From NCBI GenBank assembly GCA_963966185.1, contig CAWZYM010000312.1:1033501-1097500 (forward strand): 64,000 nucleotides of DNA, read 5' to 3'. This stretch comes from Rhabditoides inermis (Eukaryota > Nematoda > Chromadorea > Rhabditida > Rhabditidae). A model generated the notes under the pieces. The model saw only the letters and a program-made list of their open reading frames with translations. It did not search any database and had not been told where the DNA came from. The translations under genes and the position numbers were made by a program. This document shows, one piece after another, positions 54,690-64,000 of the stretch. Position 1 is the stretch's first letter. Each line of letters begins with the position of its first letter.

Positions 54690-54955
54690 GGGGACGTGTT
54701 TAACAAGGGCAAATGGAGAATCACGGAGTGGCCGAGCCAGTCACTGGACCTCAACCCGATCGAGCACCTCTGGAAAGAATTCGATCGGCGGACTCGCAAG
54801 GTTCGGGTCGAGAATGGGGACGAGAAGTTCGCGTTGCTCGAACAGGAGTGGAAGAAGATCGGATCGACCTCGCGACCCTCCACAAGCTGATCGATTCGAT
54901 GCCCCGCCGCTGCCAGGCCGTGATCGAGAACAAGGGACACCCGACGAAGTACTGA
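54690..54955 (+). pseudogene. Tc1/mariner transposase C-terminal remnant
   Basis: KGKWRITEWPSQSLDLNPIE then HLWKEFDRR includes the last catalytic acidic residue in the context SLDLNPIEHLW of the DDE_3 domain. The frame shifts once near 54860; in the second frame LATLHKLIDSMPRRCQAVIE runs to GHPTKY and a stop, the usual C terminus. The N-terminal DNA-binding and first catalytic region are absent. Confidence 0.88.
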
Positions 54956-55512
54956 GAGAGTTTCGAGTCATTATATGGTTTCATAGTATAGTTAGGCTTT
55001 GTTGAAATTAGAGTTTTGCAATTTTCTGATGTTGTTTCTTTATTGCTTATTTAAAATCAAGTAGTTAGTCATGTAATTTGAAATCGAAGGTGTTTTTGGA
55101 TGCCCAATGAATGGTTTTACCGAGAAAGGCGGGTAAAACTTTTTTGGAAGTGTGGTTTGGTCACAGGAATTTTACAAAGTTAAAAACGAGAAAACGATGT
55201 TTTTGTGAATACAGTAATCCGCCTGTAACCGAGAGAACAGAGGGGGATCGAAATGGAACATGATATTAGATCCGAATAGAGTCCAGAAAACGGTCTGCAA
55301 AAGATGGGAGCTCTATATTTCATTTGAATAGTTTTAGAGAGCAAAAACCAAAAGGTGATACCTTTTTGGCCGCCATTGTAAATAGGCGATGGGTAGTGGC
55401 TCTCCGCTCCCTTACCTTATCGATTTCATCCAGAACTCTTAGGTTGTAGGTTGTATACTAATTCTCTCCGCTCCTTACCGCTTCCATTCGGTATCAGTAC
55501 CCGTTTTCGCAC
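54956..55512. other. Stretch where DMC1's downstream exons should be
   Basis: AT-rich. On the minus strand I find no exon with the Walker B region or the later recombinase core. Contains a small duplication of CTCCGCTCCTTACC/CTCCGCTCCCTTACC (about 55402 and 55468). Confidence 0.6.
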
Positions 55513-56762
55513 CTTGAACACGCCTAGCTCCTCGTGGAACTTGGCGGCGACAAAGTCGAGCAGCTCCATCTGGTGCTCGCTCGTGTACGCCCTCGCGTAC
55601 AGCACGTTCTCCAGCATCGCCTCTTGGTCCATGTTGAACCGGTCGCACACCGGACGCAGACGGTCCGGACGGCTGCAAGCCGGCGAGTAATGGGACAAGT
55701 ACAGCAGTATCTGTATCTGTAGCTCTTTTTTGCTGATAGAAAATGGAAAGGTAAATTGGATCCCATTATCAATAAAGTGGTGTGAATATGCGAGTCTCGA
55801 GACAATTAGAGATATGAAATCCAAAGCCCATTGCATTTTGTAAACAACGAGCGAAAATGAAGCACCAACCACCATTATACAGAGAGGATATACCCGAAAT
55901 GAATAATGAACATTCTCGACTCACAAGGTGTTTTCAGTGTCGATGTAGATGATCTTGCCGCCGCGGTAGCCAGTGTCAGTCGCCAGCTGACAGGTGGCTG
56001 CAAGTATATGCTATGCAAATGACCCGAACCCACACTCACCGCACAAAGTATGCGACAACTGCGTCTTGCCGGTGCGGAACTCGTCGAATACCTGCAAGTA
56101 AATTAGCAGACTAGCGGTACTTGAAACGAAACAAAAAGGTACACAACATAGTATTTTGAAACACTAAAACAATACTTCAGTGATCGCCTGGCTCTCGATA
56201 CCGCCGCCGAGAAGCTTGTCGAGCTCGTTGGAGCCGGTGGAGATCTTGAAGCACATTTTCCGCTTCTCGCACACCTCCAGCGCCGTGATGAAGCCGTTCT
56301 TCTGCAATATTTTTCTTCTTCTTGATATCGGGAGTTAAAGGATGACTACGGGCAATAAAAATTGGTCCCGCCACGAAGTCCCTGGGACGTCTTTCAAGTC
56401 GCAATATCTCTGTTATTTCGAAAGATATCAAAATGTGTTCAATGGGTCATTGCAATGCTTTTGAGAGTTCCCCGGAACTGCGTTGACCGATTTTTGAAAA
56501 TATCATTTTTCAGCTAGTTATAGCCTAACTCCAATATGGACTAAACCTGAATTTTCGGCGATAATTCATTTCAAACTAACTTTCAGAACTTTTCATCTAG
56601 TAGGTGTTTCTAGTCATTATGAAAGTCATCTTTTAAAGCAAAAACTATGGCATAAACAAATGTTGCCCGGATACATCCTTTAATCAATCAAACTAGAAAA
56701 ATACAAACCATGAGCTTGCAGGCCATCTCCTTGATCTTCTCCACCTTGGCTTCGGAGAGACC
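55513..56762 (-). pseudogene. dmc-1: Meiotic recombinase DMC1, internal exons only
   Basis: Five exons in phase: 56762-56709 (GLSEAKVEKIKEMACKLM), 56301-56176 ([29 protein letters not shown]), 56091-56040 (VFDEFRTGKTQLSHTLC), 55997-55925 (GYRGGKIIYIDTENTF) and 55672-55513 (RPDRLRPVCDRFNMDQEAML, NVLYARAYTSEHQMELLDFV, AAKFHEE). LSHTLC and YTSEHQMELLDFVAAKFHEE are DMC1 rather than RAD51 words. DMC1 forms filaments on meiotic single-stranded DNA and drives strand exchange between homologues. The first Gly of Walker A is Asp here (DEFRTGKT). The N-terminal helix-hairpin-helix exons and everything after GVFK, including Walker B and the DNA-binding loops, are not found, although the last exon ends in an acceptable donor. 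A MITE sits in the first intron. It may be a pseudogene, or an intact gene broken by a misassembly; I cannot tell which. Confidence 0.8.
56336..56682. mobile_element. MITE copy in DMC1 intron
   Basis: TAAAGGATG...CGGGCAA at the left is mirrored by TTGCCCGG...CATCCTTTA at the right; 347 bases, same length as the copy at 57133-57479 and nearly identical. Flanked by TTAA-like ends. Confidence 0.88.
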
Positions 56763-57132
56763 CTGAATCGGGGTGAGGTGAAGGGGTTATGAGAAAGCGA
56801 GTAATTTGATTTTGCACAGCCGCTCTGCTGACGTCGTCGTAATCTAAGGACCCTATCTTGTTCTCGACTAGGAGGACCTCGGATTCAACCGGCTAAACGA
56901 AAGCCGAACTTCATTAAAACGTGCATTAGCTCATGCTGCTCATGTTGAGTTTCCGTCTGGTTTGTTACCGTACTCCACACAGGCTACGTGAAGAAGAGAC
57001 TATACAGAGACTATAATCAGATTCGCATAGATCATAGTTTAATCTAAATCCTATTATACCGTCCCTCTCCTCTTTCACTCACCTTTCGCCTCCGGACCCT
57101 CATCCAGTGAGGTCCGAATTGAAATGTGATTT

Positions 57133-57479
57133 TAAAGGATGACTACGGGCAATAAAAATTGGTCCCGCCACGAAGTCCCTGGGACGTCTTTCAAGTCGCA
57201 ATATCTCTGTTATTTCGAAAGATATCAAAATGTGTTCAATGGATCATTGCAATGCTTTTGAGAGTTCCCCGGAACTGCGTTGACCGATTTTTGAAAACAT
57301 CATTTTTCAGCTAGTTATAGCCTAACTCCAATATGGACTAAACCTGAATTTTCGGCGATAATTCATTTCAAACAAACCTTCAGAACTTTTCATCTAGTAG
57401 GTGTTTCTAGTCATTATGAAAGTCATCTTTTAAAGCAAAAACTATGGCATAAACAAATGTTGCCCGGATACATCCTTTA
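57133..57479. mobile_element. MITE copy upstream of DMC1 exons
   Basis: Second copy of the 56336-56682 element in the same orientation, with only a few differences (for example AACTAA versus AACAAA). Right after it TTTAAAGGGTGTATCCGGACAA begins, resembling the reverse complement of the element's end, so a related element abuts it. Confidence 0.88.
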
Positions 57480-59493
57480 AAGGGTGTATCCGGACAATGT
57501 AATCTTGCCTGATCTTCACGTCGCTTTTAGTTATCGAAACTGTAGTTATTGAAACTCGGATTTTGCATAGTTTCTAAATCATCTCACAATTCAGCATAGG
57601 GAACCAATATCCGGATGAATTAGAATAAAATAAAAGTATTTGAAATATTGGTTTTTGATAATGTTACAAAAACAAACAAAAAAAAAAGAAGAAAGACCCC
57701 TCAAGCAGAAATAACGGGTCCGAGAAGAGGCACTAATAACGGGTCCTACGCAGAACAACTACTCGGCCACGATTTTTCGGCATAGACTATTTTACGCGAG
57801 TGATGTGGTGTGGTGCGATTTCGGTGGTGTGGTGTGGTGCGATTTCCGGTGGTGTGGTGCGGTGGTGCGGTGTTGCGTGGTGCGATATACATATTGCCAA
57901 TAAAATCTAACATTCGGGATAATGCCGTTATGATCGTTAAAAACAAGAGGCAGGTGTCAATAGTCTCACTTCTTCTTCAAGAAGTCTTCTTCTTTTTTTC
58001 ATCTCTTATCTTATTTCGTTTTGCGTTTTTTGTTCATATATGTTATCCGAATGTGTCTTCCAGCCATCGCGACGATACAAACACTGAAAGTAAACAAAAT
58101 TGGCAACTTGAACAAACGACCATGAACACAAGATAGGGCATTCACGCCAAATCGTATGGCATTGTCGGCAAGCGAAACAATCGAAGAGTTTTCGAAAAAG
58201 ATCGCGGACCAACTTTGACGTGAATCACTTACAAAATTGTATACACTATAAGTTAGCAATCGGAACAAAACAATTCTGGAACCAACTGAGCAATCCAAAA
58301 CCGCCGAGGATTGTCTATAGGGACAAGTACTGACTGTGGTTTCCTGTGCAACAAGCTTCAAACTAACATAAATATCGAGAATAGGTAATCTCTCGTGACG
58401 AGACCTACTTTTTTTCAAATTTTGTCTACATAAAAAGCGATTTACTGCTATTAAAACATGCGGCTTATAGGCCTGTTTATAGTCGCGCAATATTCAGCAA
58501 AATCGCGCAATATTCTGCAATATTAGTGTAGTGAAAAACCTATCGATTGGTTTTGCTAAAAAAAAACGGCAATATACAATAATGCGGAATAATGCTAGCA
58601 GAAAAAAATGCAGGTTTCTGCTTTATTTTGTAGCAATATGTAGCATTTTTCAGCATTTTTCGTAACAATTGCCCACGGCAATTTACACTGAACAAAGAAA
58701 ATTCGACGCGCGGCGCGTTCCGTTGAGGAATCATTTTCCTCAAATTGCCGCGCACTCTTGCTCACTCTCGTTTCTTTTCCATCCTCGCGCCGTCTGCCGT
58801 CTCTCTAATCGCGCATTCTCTCGCGCACTCTCTGTCTCAATTAGTAGAATGAGTCTCGAAACGAAACTGGACTAAAACGATTTGTCATCATGTCGCTTCT
58901 GTTCAGTTGTGAATTGCCGTGTTTTTAAGAAGTCATGGCGCGCGCTTGACGCGCTATATTCTAATAGTTTTTCGGCAATTCCGAAAAGTTCAGCCGAATC
59001 GATCCTAACGGTTCCGCAAAGATTTCCGAATCGTCGGAACAGATCGGATTTCGAAATCGGCCGTTTCGGAAATTCTGAAATCGATTATCATTTGCGTTGC
59101 CGTAATGGCGATTTTTCGATTTACATATCAGCAGTCGAACGAAACTCTAGTTAGTATCAGCATAATTTATTCCACACAAAAAACGCAAGCCACATATGAT
59201 CGCAATCTGACTAGATGCTACACGATCTCTCAATCAATCTCAAGTTATTTATAATATTAATATTACTCTTCATCTAGAATCACCGTGAAAGACAATTGAC
59301 TTACGAACGTATGTGAAAAATGCGCAAAGTGAGTGAATACCACAGTTTCTTGAAAGACACACGAATAAAGCCACATTAAAATACAATAAATACAATAATT
59401 AGTAATTCAATATTATGAGCGTGTTACGTCCGCACACTGTGGTTCGCGATACGGGCAGATCAGGAAAGGGGGCGGAGTCGGAGTGGGCGGGGC
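57480..59493. other. Intergenic stretch between DMC1 exons and chitin synthase 3' end
   Basis: Two kilobases without a convincing gene. Contains a GGTGTGGTGCG-type repeat (57800-57880), a small duplication CGCGCAATATT (58480-58520), and AT-rich DNA. The chitin synthase 3' UTR must lie at its right end. Confidence 0.6.
57800..57880. repeat. GGTGTGGTGCG tandem repeat
   Basis: GTGGTGTGGTGCGATTTC and shorter GGTGCGGT words repeated with variation. Confidence 0.8.
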
Positions 59494-59632
59494 CTAGAAC
59501 CGCCTCGACGGGTCATCGTTGCGCTCCAGATCGAGAGAAGACATCGGTTTCACCTGGTTGCGAGCCGCCCGTCGGTCGGTCACTTCCGGTTGGCTGCAGG
59601 GGATTGGGTGGGAAGGGAGGAAGAGAGAGGGG

Positions 59633-59685
<53 letters not shown>

Positions 59686-59923
59686 AGGGAGAGGGGGAGA
59701 AGAGACAGAGGGGAGAGAGGGGGGACTCACTTGAACAACTGCTGCAGTCTCCGCTGCGCGGGACCTCTCGTTTGCTCCCTACCTTCCTCGTCTTCCGACT
59801 TGTAAGGGTTATCCTTGAAAGAAATGGTATGTACTTCTCTACCTCTCTCTCTCCTCTCTCTCTTTCTCTCCCTCTCCCTCTCTCCCTCTCTCTCTCTCTC
59901 TTTCTCTCCCTCTCCCTCTCTCC

Positions 59924-59961
<38 letters not shown>

Positions 59962-62330
59962 ACGCACCCCTCCTCTCTTGTCGATGGTCCCGAATAGGCT
60001 GTCTCTCCTGTGTTCGAGTGCCCTGATGGTCCCCTTCTTCAGTGTGAGTCGCTTCTCGCGTGGTGCGAATCCACCCTGCTCGCCAGCCTGCCACACAAAC
60101 CAGTCAAAGCCGTCATGTAAGATTCCGACATGTAAGATTTCGACATGTAAGATTTCGACATGTCATGTAAGATTTCGACATGTCATGTAAGATTTCGACA
60201 TGTAAGAAGCGAAGCAGCCACGGCTTCTGCGAGCTAGAATAGGGGTGATTCCTTTCCTTTTCGTTACGGCGGCCGGTCGGGTGCATTTCTCGCACCACCG
60301 GCCGATGCCGCCACAAGTTCTGGAACCCTCCGTGAGAAACGCTGGGCCCGCGCGGAGTAGCCCACATGGAAGTCAGCAACGCTAGCTCGAGGATTGGATC
60401 ACTATTGGCACTATGTGGAGTGGATATCGTTCCTTGCGGTCAGTTGCATCCCGCATTTCTGGAGAGAAATGGTTACTGGAGTTGCCGCGCATTTGGTTTA
60501 TCGATGGATATCGATCTATTATTAACATCTACGTCGATATTCGTTCAATGGTATGGTTTGCAAGACGAATGCCCTCTATGGATGGGAACGCAAGAGCCCG
60601 ATGAGTGAACCTGCATCTTCCATTCGGCGCAAAAACCTCGACCATCTTAGGTTCTTATGAATGATTCCATTTTGTACGTGTCATAATCATGTTTGCGATT
60701 CCGAATAAACGTTTGAAATTGAAGAAGCGACATCGACATGTAAGCATTCTTGGTGCTTCGATCTCACCTGATTCTCGGAGCTCAACGCGAAGAAACGCTT
60801 CTTGAAAGCCGCATCGAGCGTCTCGGTGTGTCTGCAATGAATGAGATTCTCCCTCCTTCCCTCCTTCCCTCCCTCCCTCCCTCCCTCCCTCCCTCCCTCC
60901 CTCCCTCCCTCCCTCCCTCCCTCCCTCCCTCCCTCCCTCCCTCCCTCCCTCCCTCCCTCCCTCTCCTCACCTCTTCATCATGCTCTTCCTCGATGACTCC
61001 AGATTCTGCACGACTCGCCGCCGAGAAATCGCGCGCTCTTCCTGAAAACAGTTGCAACTTGCAATCAAAATGTCTTGTTATGATACTGAAGTGAAGGCTC
61101 GCGCAATGCATTCAATACTACATGAGTGACAGACAAAAGTAAAGTAAAAGTACATTTCTATATGAGTATAAATCCCTTCTTTACTTCCTTTACAGTATCC
61201 CCTGTCTCCTACCGTACCTGTGACTCCGGCCCCGGTTCGTCGAGACCTCGTATCGCCTGAAGTTCCCTCGCGATTTCCACCGCATTCTGCACGACGAGCT
61301 CGTCTTCCGAAAGGCGATCGACGGTCTGTAGACACATATGCAAACATGTAAACAAGTAAACAATCATGTAAACACACCTTTCTCGTGCAGAACAGCTCGG
61401 TGGACGCGATGATGTGAGCGAGAGTGCCGAAGCGATGGAGTAGCATAGCGCAGAACTGAAAATCGGTACGTATTCCTGTTGACTGATATTCCTTGTTTGA
61501 ATTGGCGCGCTCACCTGAATGACGAGGATGGACATGAAGAAAACGAGAAAGACGAGACCGATAGGCTCGAGCTGCAGACGCGTCACCACCCAAATCTCCT
61601 GGAATGACATGAATAGATCACATTGACTCCGCCTCTTTTAGCCCCGCCCACTCACCTCCTTGCTGTCGCCGTTGCACTGCCGCATTGTGTGATTGAACTT
61701 GGGTCCGATCGGCCACTCGATGTGCAGACAGTCCTAAAATGTATTGACGTCATTGTGAATGGGATGACGTCACTGATGAGATGAATGATGACGTCACTTA
61801 TGACGTACCTTCTGAAGTTGCAGCACCAACACGACGATGATGAAGACGACGTTGAGCATAATGAACGCAGATGAAACCTGGATAACAACGCACATTGGAA
61901 TCGATTTATGAATGCGCTATACACAATTTTGTCTGCTAAGGCTAAGCTAACACGTTCGCTCATTGTTACACAACATTTGAGCAGTCACTCTCCTTCATTC
62001 ATAGTTCCTTTTCCAACCTTATTCCTGAGCTCCAGCAGTCCGGCGCGGATTCTGTCCTGGTCCTTGGAGTCCATGGAGATTGGGGAGAGGTATCTGAAGG
62101 AGTGAGGTGACGTCCATCCACCCGCCCATCCACTCACTTGTCGATGACGTCCACCCAGAATGCCTCCTCCTCGGCGTCCAGCGACTCCCGCTCCGCCCTG
62201 CAGATGTATGTGTGAAAGGGTTCGAATACGTCTCACACAAATTCCAGTATATAGTAAGAATCAGCGAGTTAGCCCTTGGCTATGCGTCCAGCCGCCCCGC
62301 ACGCGGATGGTGGGCACGCGACGCGGACCT

Positions 62331-62373
<43 letters not shown>

Positions 62374-63627
62374 GGTACTCTCTCCGCGGGCTGGCGGCGC
62401 ACTTTGTGATTGCGACATTGCGAGTTATTCAATTTAACTTGAACATTTAGCAGGCATCGCATTATGTGATAATGAAAAACATCGATTCTTCACAAAGCAC
62501 TTTTTCTGCAGATGTACTTATGCATGAGGGAACTCGATTATTTTATACTTTTCACAGTCTTGGAAGGTCGAAATACTGCTGCCAGGCACGCATAGTCACG
62601 TATAGTCGCTTGCGATTAGTACTCTCTCCCAATGTTTGACCGCGGAAAGATATAAACAGGTAGAAAAGACATTTTCTGGTTTTCTGTTTTAATATATGAA
62701 CATCACCCAACGTGTCTCCATGTTCAATTCTTCTAGATTCAGTTCGGCAAGGAAAGCTCGCCCACCTGCGGAGAGACTTGTCGTCGAGCCACGTGTCGCT
62801 CTGCAGCGCGCGCAGCCGCCGGTTCTTCTTCTCGGCTGCCGACGCCGCCGCCATGTCCAGGTCGTCCTCGTCCACCTGTCACATTGTCACTGTCACCCTG
62901 TCATCCTGCCACTGTCATCCTGTCACATTGTCATTGTCATCCGGTCACATTGTCATTGTTATCCTGTCCTGTCACTCACCGGCTCATCGTCTTCAAAGTT
63001 CTTGTCCGCTCCGTGGCCGCCCACCGACAGAATCGACGCCCTGCAGTGTACACATGAGGGGGCGGGGCTAAAGGGGGCGTTACCTTCTATTGAGTCCGCC
63101 GGGCTGCATGCGTCGCTCCACCTTCTCCAGCTTGCGGGTGATCTCGGAGAGTTTCTCGTTGATGATGAACATCTGAAAAGTGCGATTATTCGCTGATCGT
63201 CGCGTTTCGCGACTATTCGCAGATTTTCGCGTTTCGCGGTTATTCGCTGATCGTCGCGTTTTGCGACTATTCGCAGATTTTCGCGTTTCGCGATTATTCG
63301 CTCACCTCGGGAGTGGGTCCCTGTGGACGACAGCAATTGAGACCGAGTGAAGAAGCACAGTCGGCCAGCTCACTGTCGCTCTAGAAAGGAGTGACGTCCG
63401 GACCACCCACAAAGGGACCACCCACGAAGGACCACCAAAGAAGAGACCATCCACGAAGGACCACTCAAGAAGAGACCACCCAATACGGGACCACCCTCGA
63501 TGCTTACCTCTCCGTTGAGTCCCCTCTCGAGCATGTCGAGGCGCTTTCCACGTCCCTTTCTCTTCGCGGCTAGATCATTCTTCTCGGCGGGACGAGGGTC
63601 TTCTCTGGAGGGAGAGCATAAGAGAAT

Positions 63628-63660
<33 letters not shown>

Positions 63661-63933
63661 CCTGGTTCCCCACGAGACGGAGTTGATGTTAAAGATCGAG
63701 TAGATCGGGAGCAGCATGTACATACACGGAATAGCCAGGAAGTAGAGAATACCTGAAGTGTGTGAAAGTGTATAAAAGTGTATGGAAGTGTATGAAAGTG
63801 TGCGAAAGTGTTTGTAAGTGTACGAAAGTGTATGGAAGTGTATGAAAGTGTACGAAAGTGTATGGAAGTGTGTGACTTACCCGGGATAATACACGAGAAC
63901 TCGAGCGGATGCAGAATGGCGGCCGTCATGAAA
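59494..63933 (-). CDS. Chitin synthase, C-terminal part (gene continues beyond window)
   Basis: Nineteen exons in phase, 5' to 3': 63933-63881, 63752-63662, 63604-63508, 63380-63306, 63172-63084, 63040-62980, 62875-62766, 62197-62138, 62093-62018, 61877-61809, 61733-61656, 61598-61515, 61455-61378, 61325-61218, 61041-60971, 60831-60768, 60087-59968, 59813-59731, 59593-59494 (stop). Membrane segments FLAIPCMYMLLPIYSIFNIN followed by SVSWGTRE, the conserved turn after the catalytic core, then a cytoplasmic loop with a coiled coil (LSEITRKLEKVERRM) and EEAFWVDVIDKYLSPIS, two more membrane segments (FIMLNVVFIIVVLVLQLQ and IGLVFLVFFMSILVIQ), and a basic C-terminal tail ending DDPSRRF. The enzyme polymerises UDP-GlcNAc into chitin for eggshell or pharyngeal cuticle. 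The catalytic region (QXXRW) lies to the right of the window. Which nematode paralogue it is cannot be decided here. Confidence 0.93.
59624..59720. repeat. GA tract, chitin synthase last intron
   Basis: (GA)n with GGG interruptions; CT on the gene's sense strand. Confidence 0.9.
59835..59960. repeat. CT-rich tract, chitin synthase intron
   Basis: CT with CCCTCTCC blocks in a quasi-periodic order; GA on the gene's sense strand. Confidence 0.9.
60114..60206. repeat. 17/22-base minisatellite in chitin synthase intron
   Basis: GTAAGATTTCGACAT repeated five to six times, joined either as CATGTAAG or as CATGTCATGTAAG. Confidence 0.9.
60852..60962. repeat. CCCT tetranucleotide microsatellite
   Basis: About 26 units of (CCCT)n in the chitin synthase intron between exons 61041-60971 and 60831-60768. 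Confidence 0.97.
62335..62369. repeat. CT microsatellite, chitin synthase intron
   Basis: Pure (CT)n in the 568-base intron 62198-62765. Confidence 0.95.
62878..62972. repeat. CACTGTCATCCTGT tandem repeat
   Basis: Variants of CATTGTCATTGTCATCCTGTCA repeated about six times; occupies nearly the whole chitin synthase intron. Confidence 0.85.
63182..63303. repeat. About 54-base tandem repeat of TTCGC words
   Basis: TTATTCGCTGATCGTCGCGTTTCGCGACTATTCGCAGATTTTCGCG repeated slightly over twice, filling the intron. Confidence 0.85.
63405..63492. repeat. GGGACCACCCACGAA tandem repeat
   Basis: GACCACCCACAAAG and variants repeated about six times in a chitin synthase intron. Confidence 0.8.
63619..63653. 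repeat. GA microsatellite, chitin synthase intron
   Basis: (GA)n, CT on the gene's sense strand. Confidence 0.9.
63757..63873. repeat. GTGTATGAAA decamer tandem repeat
   Basis: GTGTATGAAA, GTGTACGAAA and GTGTATGGAA in about ten copies; fills the intron between 63752 and 63881. Confidence 0.9.
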
Positions 63934-63946
63934 CTGAAAGCGCACC

Positions 63947-63968
63947 GTCTCTCTCTCTCTCTCTATCT

Positions 63969-63999
<31 letters not shown>

Positions 64000-64000
64000 C
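63947..64000. repeat. CT tract at window end
   Basis: (CT)n with TTTT interruption in the intron of chitin synthase that leads out of the window. Confidence 0.9.

Noticed and set aside
60782..61111. Frame containing repeated GREG units
   Set aside because: Translation of the CCCT microsatellite and flanking chitin synthase exon.
63182..63303. Repeat resembling a CRISPR array
   Set aside because: Repeats are head-to-tail without unique spacers and lie in a eukaryotic intron.

Overview
The window looks like a gene-dense but repeat-rich nematode chromosome. Coding genes have many small exons with GT-AG introns, most of them 40-120 bases. The recognisable proteins include eIF3d, mitochondrial choline dehydrogenase, chitin synthase and the meiosis-specific recombinase DMC1. 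Chitin synthase, nuclear receptor and Ly6-type genes fit a nematode. Caenorhabditis lacks DMC1 whereas Pristionchus keeps it, so a diplogastrid such as Pristionchus is my best guess; this is inference, not proof.

Layout. 1-708 is a 92-base GC-rich minisatellite. 1430-8930 is one insertion made of two head-to-tail, gag-only BEL/Pao-type LTR retrotransposon units sharing an LTR and bounded by a GATCC duplication. 10185-10417 holds the start of a nuclear receptor DNA-binding domain with no continuation. 11086-13411 is a complete eIF3d gene (8 exons, 570 aa) and 13887-16228 a complete choline dehydrogenase gene (7 exons, 619 aa), both on the minus strand. 18080-26958 is a five-exon minus-strand Ly6-like GPI-anchored protein gene whose two longest introns contain plus-strand genes: a 13-exon F-box gene (19462-23808) and a tandem SUMO-like-domain gene (25853-26720). 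Two further F-box paralogues follow (27512-29689 and 35236-35838), both showing decay. Between them a gene for a one-pass membrane protein (about 30.4-34.5 kb) is interrupted in an exon by a very young 2.54 kb gag-only LTR element with identical LTRs.

36.0-51.8 kb is a tandem duplication of a BTB-BACK-kelch gene (minus strand). The first copy has been enlarged by MITEs, a foldback element with tRNA-like heads and a retroelement fragment; between the copies lie a pogo-type transposase remnant, a LINE fragment split by a MITE, and a coding-like inverted repeat. 52.0-54.96 kb carries a short unidentified gene, a LINE reverse transcriptase and a Tc1/mariner remnant. 55513-56762 holds five internal exons of DMC1 without recognisable start or end. 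59494-63933 is the 3' part (19 exons) of a chitin synthase gene that runs off the right edge.

The genes do not form an operon or pathway that I can see. What unites the region is the activity of small non-autonomous elements: two gag-only LTR families primed by the same tRNA, several MITE families with TTAAAG termini, and long CT tracts that lie mostly on the sense strand of introns. The most striking observations are the shared-LTR gag array with intact target duplication, the disrupted membrane-protein exon, the nested genes in the Ly6 locus and the fragmentary DMC1.
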